Shown in pieces: positions 1 to 10,051 of a DNA stretch of 64,000 bases. Location of the stretch: contig JAOTVU010000003.1 of NCBI GenBank assembly GCA_029863385.1, forward strand, positions 1 through 64,000. Direction: 5' to 3'. The notes below the pieces were generated by a model. It was not told the DNA's origin and did not search any database. It saw only the letters and a program-made list of their open reading frames with translations. Made by a program: the position numbers and the translations under genes. Each line of letters begins with the position of its first letter. The first letter of the stretch is position 1. The stretch is from Acidimicrobiia bacterium. GTDB lineage: Bacteria > Actinomycetota > Acidimicrobiia > Acidimicrobiales > SZUA-35.

Positions 1-153
1 ATGCTCGGCGACGGCCGCCTGCCAGCCCTCACGATCTCGGAGATCCGGCCCGTTCGACAGATCGAGGGCGGTGACGGCATCGCCGGCATCGATGAGGTGG
101 CGGACCAGGTGAGGTCCGACAAAGCCTCCGGCACCGGTGACGAGCGCTTTCAC
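1..153 (-). CDS. NAD-dependent epimerase/dehydratase (extended SDR), N-terminal fragment
   Basis: Only the first 51 codons are in the window; the gene continues past position 1. The N-terminus reads VKALVTGAGGFVGPHLV, the Rossmann TGxxGxxG nucleotide-binding motif of extended short-chain dehydrogenases such as nucleotide-sugar epimerases and dehydratases. An ATG four codons upstream is in frame, but it lies inside a TATGAT -10 box, and the GTG at 153 sits exactly 7 nt downstream of that box, so a leaderless GTG start is preferred. It is divergent from a glycosyltransferase operon, which fits a role in making nucleotide sugars for the envelope. The substrate cannot be told from this fragment. 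Confidence 0.8.
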   Translation of the reverse strand, partial: MKALVTGAGGFVGPHLVRHLIDAGDAVTALDLSNGPDLRDREGWQAAVAEH

Positions 154-160
154 CCCCGTG

Positions 161-166
161 ATCATA
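161..166 (-). promoter_or_regulatory. -10 box (TATGAT), leaderless promoter of the epimerase gene
   Basis: TATGAT lies 7 nt upstream of the GTG at 153, so transcription should begin at or beside the start codon. No convincing -35 was seen. Confidence 0.55.
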
Positions 167-265
167 GTGGTCGGTTTCCGTCGCCTCGGTCATGGATGTT
201 CGGTGGCTGATGTCGAGGCCCGCCTTTGATGTCGTCGATGAAGCGTTTCGGGGGGACGCAACGAG

Positions 266-271
266 TAGCAT
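266..271 (+). promoter_or_regulatory. -10 box (TAGCAT) of the glycosyltransferase operon
   Basis: TAGCAT ends 9 nt before the GTG at 281. It fits the near-leaderless pattern seen elsewhere in the window and argues for the 281 start over the in-frame GTG at 275. Confidence 0.4.
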
Positions 272-280
272 TCGGTGGTC

Positions 281-3200
281 GTGACTCACATCAACGAATC
301 ACCTTCTGTCGACCGAGCAGCGGTTCCGTCGATCGCACCGGATTCGGTCCCCGACGCTCCGGAAATGCGGGACATCCCGGCGGTGGTGGCGGTCGTGGTG
401 GCCTCGAACCCGGGTCCTCACTTCGCTCAGACGCTCAGCTCACTGGCCCAGCAGGACTATGAAAACCTGTCGGTCCTCGTCGTCGACGCGGGCAGCGACG
501 AGCCGATAGCGGAACGGGTGGCCGAGGTCCTGCCCAAGGCCTACCTCCACCGTCTGGCCGGCGATCCCGGGTTCAGCGTGGCCGCAAACCAGTCGTTGGA
601 GCTGGTCTCAGGGTCACCGTTCCTGCTGTTCTGCCACGACGACGTCTACCTCGAGCCCGATTGTGTCTCGACTCTGATGAGCGAGCTGTATCGCAACAAC
701 GGCGGTATCGCCTGTCCCAAACTGGTGAGTTGGGACGACTCCCGCCGCCTGGCCCAGCTCGGCATGGGTTCGGACCGCTTCGGCGTGATGTTCGACCAGG
801 TGGAGCGGGGCGAATTCGACCAGGACCAGTACGACGCGGTCCGCGAGGTCTTCGTCGCGCCCGGCGGCGTGCAGCTCATCCGGGCCGACCTCTTCGCCGC
901 GCTCGGCGGTTTCGACCCCGGCATCAAGGTGCTGGGTGAGGACCTCGACCTCTGTTGGCGTGCCCACGTGGCCGGGGCACGGGTCATCGTTGTCCCCGGA
1001 GCCAAGGTCCGCCACCGGGAAACCATGGACGAGCGGGTCAACCAACGCGAACGACGACGCCTGCTGGCCCGCCATCGTCTGCGGACCGTGCTGGTCACCG
1101 CCGAGCGGCGCACGATGCTCACCTACGTGCCGCTGGCGTTCGTCCTGATCGTGCTGGAGACGCTCTACGCCCTCGCTGCCGGGCGCCGGGGTCAGGCCCG
1201 CGACATCATGGCGTCGATCCCGTGGAACCTGTCGCGGCTCGACGACGTCCGCCGCCGCCGCCGGCTGGTTCGCCGTACCCGCTCGGCCAGCGACGCCAAG
1301 GTGGCCGAGCTGCAGATGCGGGGATCGGCCCGTATCGCCAACTTCTCACGCGGTCAGGTCTCGGCTGGTCAGGACCGTTTCTCGGATCTGGTCGGTTCGG
1401 TGCGATCGTCGTTCGCCGGCGAGGACGCCGGCAATGTCCGCGACGCCGTGGTGATCAGCCTGTTCGTGGCGGTGCTCCTGCTGTTCGGCAGCCGCCACCT
1501 CCTGACCAGGGGCGTCGTTCCCGTCGGGCAGATCCCGTCCGTGCCCGATGGGCTTTCCTTGTTCCGCGAGTGGCTGGGAGGGTGGCGATCGACCGGAACC
1601 GGAGGACCAGGGAATGCGCCAACGGCGCTGTTCGTTCTGGCTGTCGGTCGGCTGCTCTTCTTCTGGGGTTCGGGGCTGTTCCAGACGCTGGTGGCCGTCG
1701 GGCCGGCCCTGTTCGCACCGCTCGCCATGTACCGTTCGCTGCGGCCGCTCTCCAGCGCCCGAGCGGCGATGGTGGCTGCGCTTCTCTACGCCTGCAACCC
1801 CCTGGTCGTGGCCATGTTCTCGGCCGGTCGGTGGGATGCGCTCGTGGTCTGGGCCGCCGCACCCTACCTCCTGTCGAGTCTGTTCAAGCTGAGCGGTCAC
1901 AGTCCGTTCGGGACGGGCGGTGGCCCGTCCGGGCCCGGTGTCGCCGACCGGTCCGAACCGGTTCGGCTGATCCGATTCGGATTCCTCGTGGCCATCGTGG
2001 CGACCTTCGTGCCCGCCATCGTCCCCGTGGCTGCGGTGACCGCACTCGTGTTCACCGTCGTCGCGCTGGCCACCGGCGCAGGCCGCCCGAGGGAGCTGGC
2101 GTTGGCCTCGGTGGTTTCGGTCGTCGCCGCCGTCGCCCTCCACGGACCGTGGAGTTACGACCTGCTCCGCAGCCTCACATGGCGGTGGGTGATCGGTCCC
2201 GACTCGCCGGAGACGTCGTTCTCGACACTGCTCGAGCTCATCCAGTTCGCGCCGAACACCTACTCGCCGAGAGTTCTCGTGCTGGCCATGGTTGGCCTGG
2301 CTGTGCTGGCGCTGCTGTACACCCGTCAGAATCTGCTCCACATCGGCCTCACGGGCTGGCTCGTGGCCATCACCTTCTGGGGGCTCGCCTGGTCCGACCG
2401 TCGAGGCTGGCTGCCGATCGAGCTTCCCGCACCGGAGATTCTCCTGGCGATGGCCGCCGCCGGCTTGTGTTACGTCGTGGCGGTCGGCGTTCGATCGCTC
2501 GAGATCGAACTGACCGGGGGCAAGCTGTCGAACCGGGGTGTCCAGATTCGAAAGCTCGGTGTGACGCTTGGATCCGTGGGCGTCGCCGCCATGTTCCTGG
2601 TCGGCGTGCTCGGGGCGTTCAGCGGTTCCTGGCGGGCGCCGTCGTCCAACTTCGCCTCGTCGGTCGATTTCCTGGTCGAGCGGGCCAACACCGAGTTCGA
2701 GGTTCCCGTCCAGAGCCGCGTGCTGTGGATCGGCGACGCCTCGGTGCTGCCGCTCGACGCCATGCACTCCGACACCGGGATCGACTATGTCGTCACCGAC
2801 GGCGGCACGGCCGAGGTCTGGGGCCGCTGGCAGGCCGGACCGGTGGGCTCGACCGACGGGGTGGGTCGCCAGCTCGATCTGGCCCGGGCGGGCGAGATCG
2901 TGCGTCTCGGGCGCCTGCTCGCCCCGTACGGCATCGATTACGTGGTCGTCACCGAAAAGCTGGCTCCTTCGCCCTACGACGGACCTTCGATCGATGCCGG
3001 CGACGGCATCCAGCGGGCGCTGGCCCAACAGCTCGACCTCCAGCGGGTGCCCGGTGTACCCGACCTGGCGGTGTTCCGCAACCGATCGAGCCGCGGCGTC
3101 ACACCACTCGTACCCTCGACCGATCAGGCGCAGGCAAAGACCGCGGCTGAAACCCTCGACGTCGATCTGACGTCGGGGGTGGCCGGCTTTGTGCAGGAGC

Positions 3201-3463
3201 AACCGGGTCGCTGGTTGATCGACGCTCCGGAGGGATCCGACGTGCTCGTCTCGCTGCACAGCAACGGGTTGCAGGCGTCGGGCTCGCGGACCGAGGCCAT
3301 CTCCGGATTCGACGAGCTTCTCGTTCTCCCCTCGGGATCCGGTGGTGAGGTCGTCGTCGAGTTCGCCTCCGGGTTGCAGCGTCGCCTCGCCATCCTGGGC
3401 CAGTTCTTCCTGGTCGCCATCGGCGCCCTGCTGGCGCAAACCCGGCGGGAGGGAGCGACATGA
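281..3463 (+). CDS. Family 2 glycosyltransferase fused to a large polytopic membrane domain
   Basis: A protein of about 1060 aa. Residues ~30-330 form a GT-A fold glycosyltransferase: nucleotide-binding strand VVAVVVASNPG, a metal-binding HDD in LLFCHDDVYLEPD (~115) and the acceptor/catalytic motif GEDLDLCWR (~218). After a first membrane segment near residue 285 there are many more hydrophobic helices, a long extracellular stretch and a final helix LGQFFLVAIGALLAQ. This architecture, followed directly by a DUF5719 gene, is conserved in Actinobacteria next to manB/manA, so a role in building a mannose- or rhamnose-containing envelope polymer is likely (inference). It overlaps the next gene by ATGA, indicating coupled translation. 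The sugar donor is unknown. Confidence 0.85.
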   Translation: MTHINESPSVDRAAVPSIAPDSVPDAPEMRDIPAVVAVVVASNPGPHFAQTLSSLAQQDYENLSVLVVDAGSDEPIAERVAEVLPKAYLHRLAGDPGFSVAANQSLELVSGSPFLLFCHDDVYLEPDCVSTLMSELYRNNGGIACPKLVSWDDSRRLAQLGMGSDRFGVMFDQVERGEFDQDQYDAVREVFVAPGGVQLIRADLFAALGGFDPGIKVLGEDLDLCWRAHVAGARVIVVPGAKVRHRETMDERVNQRERRRLLARHRLRTVLVTAERRTMLTYVPLAFVLIVLETLYALAAGRRGQARDIMASIPWNLSRLDDVRRRRRLVRRTRSASDAKVAELQMRGSARIANFSRGQVSAGQDRFSDLVGSVRSSFAGEDAGNVRDAVVISLFVAVLLLFGSRHLLTRGVVPVGQIPSVPDGLSLFREWLGGWRSTGTGGPGNAPTALFVLAVGRLLFFWGSGLFQTLVAVGPALFAPLAMYRSLRPLSSARAAMVAALLYACNPLVVAMFSAGRWDALVVWAAAPYLLSSLFKLSGHSPFGTGGGPSGPGVADRSEPVRLIRFGFLVAIVATFVPAIVPVAAVTALVFTVVALATGAGRPRELALASVVSVVAAVALHGPWSYDLLRSLTWRWVIGPDSPETSFSTLLELIQFAPNTYSPRVLVLAMVGLAVLALLYTRQNLLHIGLTGWLVAITFWGLAWSDRRGWLPIELPAPEILLAMAAAGLCYVVAVGVRSLEIELTGGKLSNRGVQIRKLGVTLGSVGVAAMFLVGVLGAFSGSWRAPSSNFASSVDFLVERANTEFEVPVQSRVLWIGDASVLPLDAMHSDTGIDYVVTDGGTAEVWGRWQAGPVGSTDGVGRQLDLARAGEIVRLGRLLAPYGIDYVVVTEKLAPSPYDGPSIDAGDGIQRALAQQLDLQRVPGVPDLAVFRNRSSRGVTPLVPSTDQAQAKTAAETLDVDLTSGVAGFVQEQPGRWLIDAPEGSDVLVSLHSNGLQASGSRTEAISGFDELLVLPSGSGGEVVVEFASGLQRRLAILGQFFLVAIGALLAQTRREGAT

Positions 3464-5211
3464 ACCGCTGGCCCTTCATATTCGTGGTATTTGGCCTCCT
3501 GGCCGCCGGCCTGGCCTACGACCGAGTCTCGGAGCCGGATCCGATCTCGACCACGGCCGAGATCGTCGAGTTCGACGTCATCACTCCGGCGCTGTCGGAT
3601 CCGCCGCACCTGGACAGCGCCTGGTACTGCCCCATTGGATCGAGTGACTCGGGCGGCTTCGCTGATCACGAGGTCTACATTTCGAACCTGGCCGAGACCT
3701 CGGCGGTCGCCAACCTCAGTATTCTCACCGCCGACGGCCAGGGTGCCGGTCGCCGAATCGAGCTGGCCCCGCTGCAGACCGAGCGGGTTCAACTGTCCGA
3801 GAGCCAGGAGAGCCCGGTGGCCGGGGCCGTGGTGGAGATCATCTCCGGCGAGGGTGTGGTCGGCCATGCGGTCACCACCGATCACGGTCGGGCCGAGGGT
3901 CCGTGCGCGACCCACGTCTCGAACCGCTGGTACTTCGCCAGCGGTCGCACCGAGCTCGATTCGAAACAGTACGTGGCCCTCATGAACCCCTTCCCGGAAA
4001 CGGCGGTGTTCAACGTCGAATTCCGCACGCTGGCCCGTAGCCGGCAACCCCAGGCTCTGCAGGGCGCCTCGGTTCCCGCCCGATCGGTCCGCATCATCGA
4101 CATCGGTGAGAACATCACCAGCGAGGCCAACGTCGCCACCATCGTCACCACCCAGCGGGGCCGGTTGATCGCCGAGCGGTTACAGGTGATCGACGGCAGT
4201 CTCGGAGCGAACGGAGCGGCGCTCCAGCTCGGTGTCGCCCGCCCGGCCAACAGCTGGATCATGCCTGCCGGACGCATCAACGAGGGCGGCGATCACAGCC
4301 TCATCGTGTTCAATCCGGCCGAACCGAACGATCCGGTGCTCTCCGTCAACGAGGAAGGCGAAGAGGTGCTGATCGACGATCAGTCGGAGACGACGGCGGT
4401 CGTCGACATCCAGATGTGGCCGAACAACCCTGCCGATCTGTCCCTGTACGGGGTGGTGACGACCACCCGGGAGATCCGGCCCGGAAGTTTCGAGACGATC
4501 GACATCGGCGCCCAAGCGCTCCGTTTCGGTTTCCCGCTGCCCTACGAGCTCGGCGTCAACGTGCTGGTCCAGAACGATCTGCCGGTCGTCGTCGAGCGAT
4601 GGCAGGTGGCCAAGACCCTCCAGGATCCGAGTGACCCGGCCGCCATTGTGGCCGCTGCCGAGGACGACGAGGAGGAGCCGCCCGAGGACGGCTCGGAGGC
4701 TGCCGCCGACGGCGCCGATGAGGACGCCACCGCAGACGAGGAGGCCGCCGCCGATGGCGAGGAGGGTGACGCCGCGGCCGACGCCGGAGCCGAAGAGGGC
4801 GCCGAGGGTACCGAGGTTGTGGAGAACCCGGTGGTCGACATCAACGGCGAACCGCTCCCTCAGCCGACGGCGACGGCCGGTCTGGCCACCAGCAGGGGAG
4901 TGGAGCAGTTGTCGACCCGGTGGATCGTGCCCTGGGTGACCGTCGCCGGCGATTCGACCGCGGTGATCGTCGTCTCGCCCGAAGAGGCCTCGGTCGAGGT
5001 TCGGGTGATGACCAACGGCGGGTTTGTCGGCCCGACCAGGGCGACCGTACCCCGCGGCGGCAGAACGGTGGTCCCGATCTCCCTTCCGGCCGGTGGTGGC
5101 GGCGTGATCGAGATCACGTCGGACGTCCCGGTGGCGGTCGAGGCGATGACGGTGTTCGCCGACGAGAGCCAGGACGTGATTCCGGCGATTCCCACGGTCA
5201 CCCGGTCCTAG
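3460..5211 (+). CDS. DUF5719 family secreted/anchored protein
   Basis: 583 aa. An N-terminal hydrophobic segment (PFIFVVFGLLAAGLAY, ~5-20) acts as signal anchor, followed by repeated beta-rich blocks starting WYCPIGSSDSGGFADHEVYISN, the typical start of the DUF5719 domain in actinobacterial proteins; similar W-[YI]-[FVM]-P/ASG blocks recur at ~150, ~265 and ~485. Residues ~395-450 form a very acidic Ala/Glu/Asp low-complexity insert that separates the last block. It starts on the ATGA overlap with the glycosyltransferase gene, the arrangement usually seen for this pair, so it probably acts outside the membrane with that enzyme. No biochemical function is known to me for the family. Confidence 0.82.
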   Translation: MNRWPFIFVVFGLLAAGLAYDRVSEPDPISTTAEIVEFDVITPALSDPPHLDSAWYCPIGSSDSGGFADHEVYISNLAETSAVANLSILTADGQGAGRRIELAPLQTERVQLSESQESPVAGAVVEIISGEGVVGHAVTTDHGRAEGPCATHVSNRWYFASGRTELDSKQYVALMNPFPETAVFNVEFRTLARSRQPQALQGASVPARSVRIIDIGENITSEANVATIVTTQRGRLIAERLQVIDGSLGANGAALQLGVARPANSWIMPAGRINEGGDHSLIVFNPAEPNDPVLSVNEEGEEVLIDDQSETTAVVDIQMWPNNPADLSLYGVVTTTREIRPGSFETIDIGAQALRFGFPLPYELGVNVLVQNDLPVVVERWQVAKTLQDPSDPAAIVAAAEDDEEEPPEDGSEAAADGADEDATADEEAAADGEEGDAAADAGAEEGAEGTEVVENPVVDINGEPLPQPTATAGLATSRGVEQLSTRWIVPWVTVAGDSTAVIVVSPEEASVEVRVMTNGGFVGPTRATVPRGGRTVVPISLPAGGGGVIEITSDVPVAVEAMTVFADESQDVIPAIPTVTRS

Positions 5212-5221
5212 CCCCGTCTCC

Positions 5222-5626
5222 ATGGAACGACTGATCATCCTGATCGTGCTGATGGGTCTGGCCGTCGCCGTGGCGCTCGTCCTCCAGCGGCGGCGGCCCG
5301 ATCCGCCGAGCGCACCGAGCTATCGGGCCCCCAGGCAACTCGACCGAGACGACTTCACCGCTCCTGAGGCCCCGTCGCTCGTCGTCGTCTTCGCCTCCGA
5401 CACCTGCGAGACATGTCCCGGCGTCTGGGCCGTGGTTGCGCCGCTCGGATCCGAGACGGTCGCCGTGCAACAGGTGACCGTCCAGGCCGATCCAGACCTG
5501 CACAAGCGCTATCGCATCGACGGTGTGCCCACGACCGTCGTGGCTGCCGCAGATGGGGTGGTGGTCAAGGCGTTCTTCGGGCCGCTGTCCGCCGACGACC
5601 TCGCCGACGCCGTGGGGCGGGCGTGA
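5222..5626 (+). CDS. Membrane-anchored thioredoxin-like protein
   Basis: 134 aa. One N-terminal helix (LIILIVLMGLAVAVALVLQ) followed by a thioredoxin-fold domain: VVVFASDTCETCPGVW carries the CxxC redox pair (CETC, ~62-65), and RYRIDGVPTTVVAA contains the cis-proline loop (VPT) required in thioredoxins. It lies 10 nt after the DUF5719 stop and is surely cotranscribed with the glycosyltransferase and DUF5719 genes. The anchor and context suggest a redox partner at the outer face of the membrane for envelope proteins; the direction of electron flow cannot be read from sequence. Confidence 0.8.
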   Translation: MERLIILIVLMGLAVAVALVLQRRRPDPPSAPSYRAPRQLDRDDFTAPEAPSLVVVFASDTCETCPGVWAVVAPLGSETVAVQQVTVQADPDLHKRYRIDGVPTTVVAAADGVVVKAFFGPLSADDLADAVGRA

Positions 5627-5654
5627 CCCGCACGGCCGTTTCGGCCGTGGCTGA

Positions 5655-6032
5655 CTACACGTGCTGGTCGATCAGGATGACATTGCCGTCGGGATCGGTC
5701 AGGGCGATGCTGGCGGGCCCCGAGCCGGTGTCGTCGTCCCCGATGCTGGCGTCGAGCGTGAGCCCGGCCGACTCCAGTTGCTGTTGGATGGTGCGGACGT
5801 CGTCGAACTCATCAACCGCTGAGGCGTTCGCATCCCAACCCGGGTTGAACGTCAGGATGTTCCCCTCGAACATGCCGTGGAACAACCCGATGGTCGAGTC
5901 GCCGTTGCGCATGATCAGGTAGTTCATCGCCTCGTCGCCACCGAAGATCTCGAAACCAAGCGCCTGATAGAACGCCCTGGAGGCGGCCAGGTCGCTGACC
6001 GCAAGGCTTACGGAGAACGCTCCAAGCTCCAT
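5655..6032 (-). CDS. VOC (glyoxalase/bleomycin-resistance fold) family protein
   Basis: 125 aa, a single vicinal-oxygen-chelate unit of two beta-alpha-beta-beta-beta modules: [26 protein letters not shown] at the start and [15 protein letters not shown] at the end, both hallmark VOC segments. The start has a strong Shine-Dalgarno (GAGGAGG) 10 nt upstream. It begins 20 nt after ftsH ends on the same strand, so it is likely read through from ftsH. VOC proteins range from metal-dependent dioxygenases and isomerases to antibiotic-binding proteins; the substrate here is not predictable. Confidence 0.8.
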   Translation of the reverse strand: MELGAFSVSLAVSDLAASRAFYQALGFEIFGGDEAMNYLIMRNGDSTIGLFHGMFEGNILTFNPGWDANASAVDEFDDVRTIQQQLESAGLTLDASIGDDDTGSGPASIALTDPDGNVILIDQHV

Positions 6033-6052
6033 CGGCGGTCGCCTCCTCGACG

Positions 6053-7993
<1,941 letters not shown>

Positions 7994-7999
7994 GATTCA

Positions 8000-8005
8000 A
8001 GCCTA
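8000..8005 (-). promoter_or_regulatory. -10 box (TAGGCT), leaderless promoter of ftsH
   Basis: TAGGCT lies 6 nt upstream of the ftsH ATG, the canonical leaderless spacing. Confidence 0.6.
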
Positions 8006-8014
8006 ATTGGAGAG

Positions 8015-8032
8015 CGACTCGTTGCCGAGTCG
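8015..8032. promoter_or_regulatory. Perfect inverted repeat overlapping the ftsH -35 region
   Basis: CGACTCG-TTGC-CGAGTCG, two 7-bp arms with a 4-bp centre, is placed where the -35 element of the ftsH promoter should be. It could be an operator for a dimeric regulator; a role as an RNA hairpin is unlikely for ftsH since it is upstream of the predicted transcription start. Confidence 0.4.
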
Positions 8033-8292
8033 GACGGTCGTTTCAGGTTTCGAGTGGTTGATTGCTCCAGAACCCGTCGGTCGTGTCGGGTCTTCGGTTA
8101 GCACGAACCCACCGGCGTTCCAACACTGCTTATCGTCGTGTCGTCGGAAGTCGATGCACCATGACTAGCCGATCAGACGAAAGACCACCTAAAGTCGGCT
8201 GCTTCGATCCCGGATAGAACGCAGTGAAGGCAGCCCGATTTCGTCTCCGGCCGGGTCCGGTTCGAGCGACGGGCGATACCCTTGTCGGGCAA

Positions 8293-8364
8293 CCAGGCCG
8301 TGCTTCGCCTGGGGCAGATGTTGACCCGCGACCACCGCTGGATTCGGCGGCGGTCGCGGTCAAC
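8293..8364 (+). other. Two tandem stem-loops in the 481-bp ftsH-CPBP intergenic region
   Basis: No credible gene lies between 7994 and 8474. The stretch holds a 6-bp hairpin (CCAGGC/GCCTGG, 8293-8312) and then a long imperfect hairpin whose arms, 8320-8338 and 8347-8364, pair over about 18 bp with one bulged C and one mismatch around an 8-nt loop. A TACCCT -10-like box at 8276-8281 sits just upstream on the + strand. This could be a small structured RNA, or the leader or attenuator of the CPBP protease gene. The rest of the intergenic region shows nothing recognisable. Confidence 0.4.
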
Positions 8365-8474
8365 AGGGCCGCTCGGGCGTCGTCGGGTCATTCCAGCGGC
8401 TTGGCGCCGTATGGGCGGTCTGCAGCCGCTGATCGGGATGAGCGCCTACCGCACCCTGGTAGCGTCGGAAGGCG

Positions 8475-9212
8475 ATGGCGATTCGACTGCAGCCGGGATG
8501 GCCGGCCCGCCGCCCAGAGATTCGCTGGGGTCTCCGGGAGGCGTTTCTCTGCCTGTTGGTTGCCCAGCTGTTCTCGCCCTTCTGGGCTGCAGGCGTCTTC
8601 GGCCTCGCCGGACAGAGCCTCGACGAGGATCCGACGAGCATGGTTCTGTTCATCGGGGCCAATGTCGGCCTGTGGCTTGCCTATGTGCTCGGCTCGATCG
8701 TCATCAGCCGTCGCCTGGGCCGCGGGCCCCGGACCGACTTCGACGTCGGCATCATGGGAAGCTGGGAGGCGGCCGAGGCGGTGATGACCGGCATCATGCT
8801 CCAGCTCATCGCCCTGCCGGTGCTGTACTCGCTGATCGGGCTGTTCGTGGACGTCGACCCCGGTGAATCGGCCCGGATGATCGTCGACCTCGTCGACAGC
8901 CCACTTGACGTCGTCCTGCTCACACTCGCCGTTGTTCTCGTTGCACCGGTTGTCGAGGAGGTCTTCTACCGCGGTGTCTTTCTGCCCGCGCTCACCGCGG
9001 CCACCGGACCGCTCGTCGGTGTGGTCGGCAGTGCGCTCATCTTCGCGCTGGTTCACCAGCAGCTCGTCGTGATTCCGGGTCTGACCCTGTTCGGGCTCGT
9101 GGTGGCGTGGCAGACGGCGACCAAAGGCCGGGTCGGACCGGCGATCGTCACGCACATGGCCTTCAATGCCACGACCGTGGTGCAACTGCTGCTGACCTCG
9201 CCGAACCTCTGA
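8475..9212 (+). CDS. CPBP family intramembrane metalloprotease
   Basis: 245 aa with about seven hydrophobic helices. The three CPBP (CAAX/Abi) motifs are present in order: EEVFYRGVF (glutamate pair and Arg, ~160), FALVHQ (~192) and HMAFNATT (~228), which together form the metal site within the membrane. The family processes prenylated or membrane-embedded proteins and is often linked to bacteriocin self-immunity or envelope stress; the substrate is unknown here. A TAGCGT -10-like box ends 9 nt before the ATG. It is transcribed divergently from ftsH and followed by a zinc-ribbon gene. Confidence 0.85.
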   Translation: MAIRLQPGWPARRPEIRWGLREAFLCLLVAQLFSPFWAAGVFGLAGQSLDEDPTSMVLFIGANVGLWLAYVLGSIVISRRLGRGPRTDFDVGIMGSWEAAEAVMTGIMLQLIALPVLYSLIGLFVDVDPGESARMIVDLVDSPLDVVLLTLAVVLVAPVVEEVFYRGVFLPALTAATGPLVGVVGSALIFALVHQQLVVIPGLTLFGLVVAWQTATKGRVGPAIVTHMAFNATTVVQLLLTSPNL

Positions 9213-9406
9213 TCGCGCGGATCATGAGCCACGCGACCCATAGCAGCCGCTGACGCTAACGATCGTGCCCGTCGGGCCGACCCAAGGACTCGCAACCGAG
9301 GACCACTCGGCGGCTCGAAACCGGGGTTGCGGCGCACATGGCGACGACACCTTGAATGAGTGCCGAGTGGAGTGGCAGACGGTCCAGGCCGCCACCAGGA
9401 GAGGTA

Positions 9407-9964
9407 ATGAGCACCACCGACGGCAATTCGACAACCAGCCCGCTGCGACGGCGAAAGAGCAAGCGATTCGATCGCAGCGGTGGATCGCCGCAGGCGACAG
9501 GTTCGACGGTCCTCGACACCGACGATGATGCCGCCGACGATGACGTCGAAGTCGACCTTCCGGAGACGACACTGGAAGCGACCGACCCGGATCCGGTGGC
9601 GGTGGAAACGACACCGGACATTGAGGAGCAACCGGAGGCGGCGGCCGGTGCCGACGAGGACGGCTTCGATGAGACCTCCGCGACGTCGACGCCGCAGGAG
9701 TCGGCACTCGCGGTCGTCGAGGAGGACGGCAACACGGATCCTCGACCGGATGCGCCCGGGCGCAACCGGACCGTTGACCAGATGACCCCATGCGGTCGCT
9801 GCGGGCACGACGTTTCGACCGTTCACATCGAGGTCGACGGCAACGTGCTCATCATGGAGTCCTGTGACAACTGCGACACTCGGCGCTGGCAGCTCGCCGG
9901 GGAAACCGTGGAGCTGCAGCAGGCGCTGGATCACGTCGGAGAACACGCCGGTCGACGTCGCTAG
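9407..9964 (+). CDS. Hypothetical acidic protein with C-terminal zinc ribbon
   Basis: 185 aa. The start at 9407 is chosen because AGGAGAGG lies just upstream; a longer frame exists but has no ribosome site. Residues 1-30 are basic, ~40-120 are an Asp/Glu/Ala/Thr-rich and probably disordered stretch, and the last 60 residues form a compact domain with two Cys pairs, CGRC (~128) and CDNC (~152), spaced like a zinc ribbon, with MESCDNCDTRRWQLAG. I do not recognise the family. It sits between a CPBP protease and envelope genes. RNA or protein binding would be typical of a zinc ribbon but is not shown. Confidence 0.65.
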   Translation: MSTTDGNSTTSPLRRRKSKRFDRSGGSPQATGSTVLDTDDDAADDDVEVDLPETTLEATDPDPVAVETTPDIEEQPEAAAGADEDGFDETSATSTPQESALAVVEEDGNTDPRPDAPGRNRTVDQMTPCGRCGHDVSTVHIEVDGNVLIMESCDNCDTRRWQLAGETVELQQALDHVGEHAGRRR

Positions 9965-10035
9965 GCGAAGCCGGGCCTCGTGGCTGTGGCCCCGCCCCCG
10001 CGAAGCGTCCGCGCCGCACGGACATGGTGATTTCT

Positions 10036-10041
10036 TACTAT
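10036..10041 (+). promoter_or_regulatory. -10 box (TACTAT) of the giant membrane protein gene
   Basis: TACTAT ends 10 nt before the GTG at 10052, giving a 5' leader of only a few nt. Confidence 0.5.
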
Positions 10042-10051
10042 CGTCTAACAG

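Noticed and set aside
1346..3439. Long minus-strand frame (697 codons) opposite the large glycosyltransferase
   Set aside because: Shadow of GC-rich codon bias; the Arg/Gly/His-rich product lacks any domain, and the opposite strand has clear glycosyltransferase motifs. The same holds for other long antisense frames, such as those opposite secA, the molybdenum hydroxylase and glnS.
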